Shown here: positions 4,846-6,874 of the stretch, one piece after another
Layout of the letters: each line of letters starts with the position of its first letter
How positions within the stretch are numbered: the first letter of the stretch is position 1
DNA from: Pseudomonadota bacterium
GTDB lineage: Bacteria; Pseudomonadota; Alphaproteobacteria; Sphingomonadales; Sphingomonadaceae
Direction: 5' to 3'
Length of the DNA stretch: 6,874 nucleotides
Assembly (NCBI GenBank): GCA_023424275.1
Contig: JAFAED010000018.1
Span: 1 to 6,874 of the forward strand
Made by a program: the position numbers and the translations under genes
Notes under the pieces: model-generated
Database searches by the model: none
Seen by the model: only the letters and a program-made list of their open reading frames with translations
What the model was told of the DNA's origin: nothing

Positions 4846-6525
4846 TCAGATCAGGATATGGCAGACATCGGGACGCGGGCGGGCGATGCCATGCGTCAAG
4901 CGCGCCAGGGCGTCGTCATCGATGCGCGCCGCATCAGTAATCTCGACGCGGTAGCGGCCGTGGAGCGCATGGACGGCGCGAATGTTTGCATCACCGCCCA
5001 GCGCACCGGCGATGTCCCGGGGCAAGGCTGCCGCATCCGTACCGGTCGCCGCGGGCGCCGCGAGGGCAGCCGCCTTTACGCCGCCACCGGCCAGCGCGCC
5101 CCGGATTTCCTCCGCGACCAGGTCGGCGATCGGCCCGAGCACGACCTGTGCCGCATTTTCCGACGGTCGGATGATCCCGCGCGCGCCGAGCGCCGACAGC
5201 GCGGCATCGTCGATCGCTTGCTGGTCGGCGACGATCAGGCGCAGGCGCGTGGTGCACGCATCGACGCTCACCAGATTGGCCGCGCCGCCGAGCGCCGCGA
5301 CAAAGGCGTCGCCGCGTGCGCCGCCCGCCGATGCCGCGACGGTCTCGGCGACCTCGCCCCGCTCGCGCCCCGGTGTCGCCAGGTCGAACTTCCGAATGAA
5401 AAAGCGGAACAGCCCATAATAGAGCGCAGCATATACCGCGCCGACGGGCAGCAGCATCCACGGCCGGGTGGCAAGGCTGAAGTTCAGCACATAGTCGAAC
5501 AGCCCCGCCGAAAAGCCGAAACCGAGCTTGACGTCGAGCGCGTTCATCAGCGCCATCGACGCCCCGGTCAGCACGGCATGGATCGCATAGAGCAGCGGCG
5601 CGACGAACATGAAGGTGAATTCGATCGGCTCGGTCACCCCGGTCAGAAAGCTGGTGAAGGCCAGGCTGAAGAACATGCCGCCGACCGCCTTGCGCCGTTC
5701 GGGCCGCGCTTCGTGATACATGGCAAGGCATGCGGCGGGCAGGCCGAACATCATCACCGGGAAGAAGCCGCTCATAAAGGCGCCCGCATCCGGGTCGCCG
5801 GCGAAGAAGCGGCGGAGATCCCCGGTGGCGCCCGCATAGTCGCCGACGACGAACCAGGCGGCGTTATTGATGATATGATGCAGCCCCGTGACGATCAGCA
5901 ACCGATTGAGTACGCCATAGACGAACAGCCCCGCACTGCCGCTCTCGACGACGCTACGGCTGGCAGCGTCGATCGCGCCGCTGATATGAGCATAGCCATA
6001 GCCGATGATCGCCGCGAGCAGCAGTCCCGCGATTCCGCTGGCGATCGGGACGAAGCGCCGCCCGCCGAAGAAGGCAAGATATTCGGGGAGCGCGATCGTC
6101 GCGAAGCGATTGTAGAAATTGCCGCCGATCAGTCCCGATAAAATGCCGATCGGCACCTCCAGCTTGTCGATTTGCGTCAGCGCCCAATTCTTGCCGGCGA
6201 GCGCGGCCGCCGCCTCGGGCCATCCGGCGCCGACATCGGGCGGCGCGGTCAGGAAGGTCTGCGCGCCCGTGGTCGTGACGAGGTAGCAGACCACGCCCGC
6301 GAGCGCGGCGGCGCCATTGCCGTCGCGGGCAAAACCGACCGCGACGCCGATCGCGAACAATATGCCGAGATTGTCGAAAATCGCGGCGCCGGCGGCGGAG
6401 ACGAAGGCGATGCCGAGCAGGTCGGGTTGGCCGATGCGTAGCAGCAGGCCCGCGATCGGCAGCACCGCGATCGGCAGCATCAAGGCGCGGCCCAGCGGTT
6501 GGAGCGTTTCGAGAATCTTCCTCAT
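4846..6525 (-). CDS. nagE: N-acetylglucosamine-type PTS permease, EIICB with extra degenerate IIB domain
   Basis: A 559-residue inner-membrane sugar transporter that imports and phosphorylates GlcNAc (or glucose). The IIC membrane domain covers about 1-380, beginning MRKILETLQPLGRALMLPIAVLP; GLHHIIN (214-220) and the sugar-site motif GVTEPIEF (296-303) are those of the glucose/GlcNAc superfamily, and HHIIN favours NagE over PtsG. The IIB domain (about 404-477) has its phosphocysteine Cys424 in DACTTRLRL. After an Ala-rich linker, residues 502-557 look like a second IIB domain: VHALHGRYRV lines up with VDACTTRLRL, with Leu521 where Cys should be. No IIA domain is present, so phosphate must come from a separate or fused IIA. 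I start at ATG 6523-6525, whose ATGA overlaps the stop of the upstream enzyme I gene, with GAGGAG upstream; the longer open frame adds Arg-rich residues without family resemblance. The sugar specificity is an inference. Confidence 0.92.
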   Translation of the reverse strand: MRKILETLQPLGRALMLPIAVLPIAGLLLRIGQPDLLGIAFVSAAGAAIFDNLGILFAIGVAVGFARDGNGAAALAGVVCYLVTTTGAQTFLTAPPDVGAGWPEAAAALAGKNWALTQIDKLEVPIGILSGLIGGNFYNRFATIALPEYLAFFGGRRFVPIASGIAGLLLAAIIGYGYAHISGAIDAASRSVVESGSAGLFVYGVLNRLLIVTGLHHIINNAAWFVVGDYAGATGDLRRFFAGDPDAGAFMSGFFPVMMFGLPAACLAMYHEARPERRKAVGGMFFSLAFTSFLTGVTEPIEFTFMFVAPLLYAIHAVLTGASMALMNALDVKLGFGFSAGLFDYVLNFSLATRPWMLLPVGAVYAALYYGLFRFFIRKFDLATPGRERGEVAETVAASAGGARGDAFVAALGGAANLVSVDACTTRLRLIVADQQAIDDAALSALGARGIIRPSENAAQVVLGPIADLVAEEIRGALAGGGVKAAALAAPAATGTDAAALPRDIAGALGGDANIRAVHALHGRYRVEITDAARIDDDALARLTHGIARPRPDVCHILI

Positions 6526-6874
6526 CGCCGTGTCTCCTCGAATGCGCGGGCGAGCGCGCGGACTTCGGCCGCCGATTTGCATTGCAGCGCCAGATCGGCG
6601 TGCGCGCGTGCTTCGATCAGCGTCAGGCCGCGTACGATCTGTTTCGCCTCGGCTATGAAGCCCGGCACCGCAGAGAGTTCGGTGACGCCGAGGCCGACGA
6701 GGATCGGCAAGGCAGCGGGATCGGACGCCAGCCCGCCGCACACGCCGACCCAGCGGCCGCGCGCGGTGGCGAGGCGGCAGGTCTCGCCGATCATCCGCAG
6801 CACCGCCGGATGCATCGCGTCGACACCGGCCGCGACCGCCGGATTACCGCGATCCATCGCCAGCACATATTGCG
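6522..6874 (-). CDS. C-terminus of PTS enzyme I (probably EIIA-HPr-EI fusion), partial
   Basis: The last 116 residues of a PEP-protein phosphotransferase; the frame is open to the right edge, so the N-terminal part lies outside. It begins QYVLAMDRGNP, matching the enzyme I PEP-binding barrel after its GTNDL-type strand, and contains WVGVCGGLASDP, where the Cys (codon 6738-6740) is the conserved active-site acid of the C-terminal domain. GLGVTELSAVP and a final helix follow, as in enzyme I. The CGGLASDP form and the ATGA overlap with a GlcNAc permease lacking IIA suggest the fused multiphosphoryl-transfer protein (IIA-HPr-EI, sometimes called nagF) of sphingomonads and xanthomonads. The fusion cannot be checked here, because the diagnostic domains are outside the window. 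The family call itself is firm. Confidence 0.92.
   Translation of the reverse strand, partial: QYVLAMDRGNPAVAAGVDAMHPAVLRMIGETCRLATARGRWVGVCGGLASDPAALPILVGLGVTELSAVPGFIAEAKQIVRGLTLIEARAHADLALQCKSAAEVRALARAFEETRR

Noticed and set aside
4654..6141. 495-codon open frame on the plus strand
   Set aside because: It overlaps the whole IIB part and much of the IIC part of the PTS permease in antisense; the translation is low-complexity Arg/Gly/Asp-rich and lacks a domain.
6526..6741. Longer start at 6741 for the PTS permease
   Set aside because: The extra 72 residues are Arg-rich and antisense-free but overlap the enzyme I frame; the ATG at 6525 begins exactly where NagE family proteins begin and is coupled by ATGA.

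Overview
The window is GC-rich, densely coded DNA from a Gram-negative bacterium. Exported hydrolases, a GlcNAc-type PTS permease and a multiphosphoryl-transfer-like enzyme I occur together in Sphingomonadales (Sphingomonas/Sphingopyxis-like Alphaproteobacteria), which is my best guess. That assignment rests on gene content and base composition and is an inference.

Left third (1-2379, + strand): the 3' part of a tannase/feruloyl-esterase-family hydrolase, then a twin-arginine-exported esterase of the esterase-D/enterochelin-esterase fold. Both carry intact Ser-Asp-His triads and probably form one operon for releasing ester-linked (probably aromatic or acyl) substrates. A 22-codon reading frame bridges them, with ATGA overlaps at both ends. 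A terminator-like hairpin with a T5 tract follows the esterase.

Middle (2380-2964): 585 bases without a convincing gene but rich in RNA-like structure. It holds a perfect 17-bp inverted repeat whose minus-strand loop reads CCTCCTCCC (anti-Shine-Dalgarno-like), a second hairpin beside it, and a structured leader just before a guanidinium exporter gene (gdx/sugE, 2965-3285). That leader has a 7-bp GC hairpin followed by TTTT, then a CCGGG-ACGG-CCCGG hairpin that looks like one half of a guanidine-II (mini-ykkC) riboswitch.

Right of this lie two divergent genes for secreted carbohydrate-active proteins: a CBM4_9-like protein (minus strand, 3292-3840) and a GH16 laminarinase-type endo-beta-glucanase (plus strand, 3930-4763). 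They share a short AT-rich control region with a candidate promoter and operator.

The right third (4846-6874, minus strand) is the end of a GlcNAc PTS operon. The C-terminus of enzyme I (probably the end of a fused EIIA-HPr-EI protein) overlaps by ATGA a NagE-type IICB permease. This permease has an extra C-terminal IIB-like domain whose phosphorylatable cysteine is replaced. GH16 and nagE converge on two hairpins that can terminate transcription from both sides.

The most unusual signals are the anti-SD hairpin, the half-guanidine-II-like leader of gdx, the cysteine-less second IIB domain and the bridging micro-ORF. I see no CRISPR, IS element, tRNA or rRNA.
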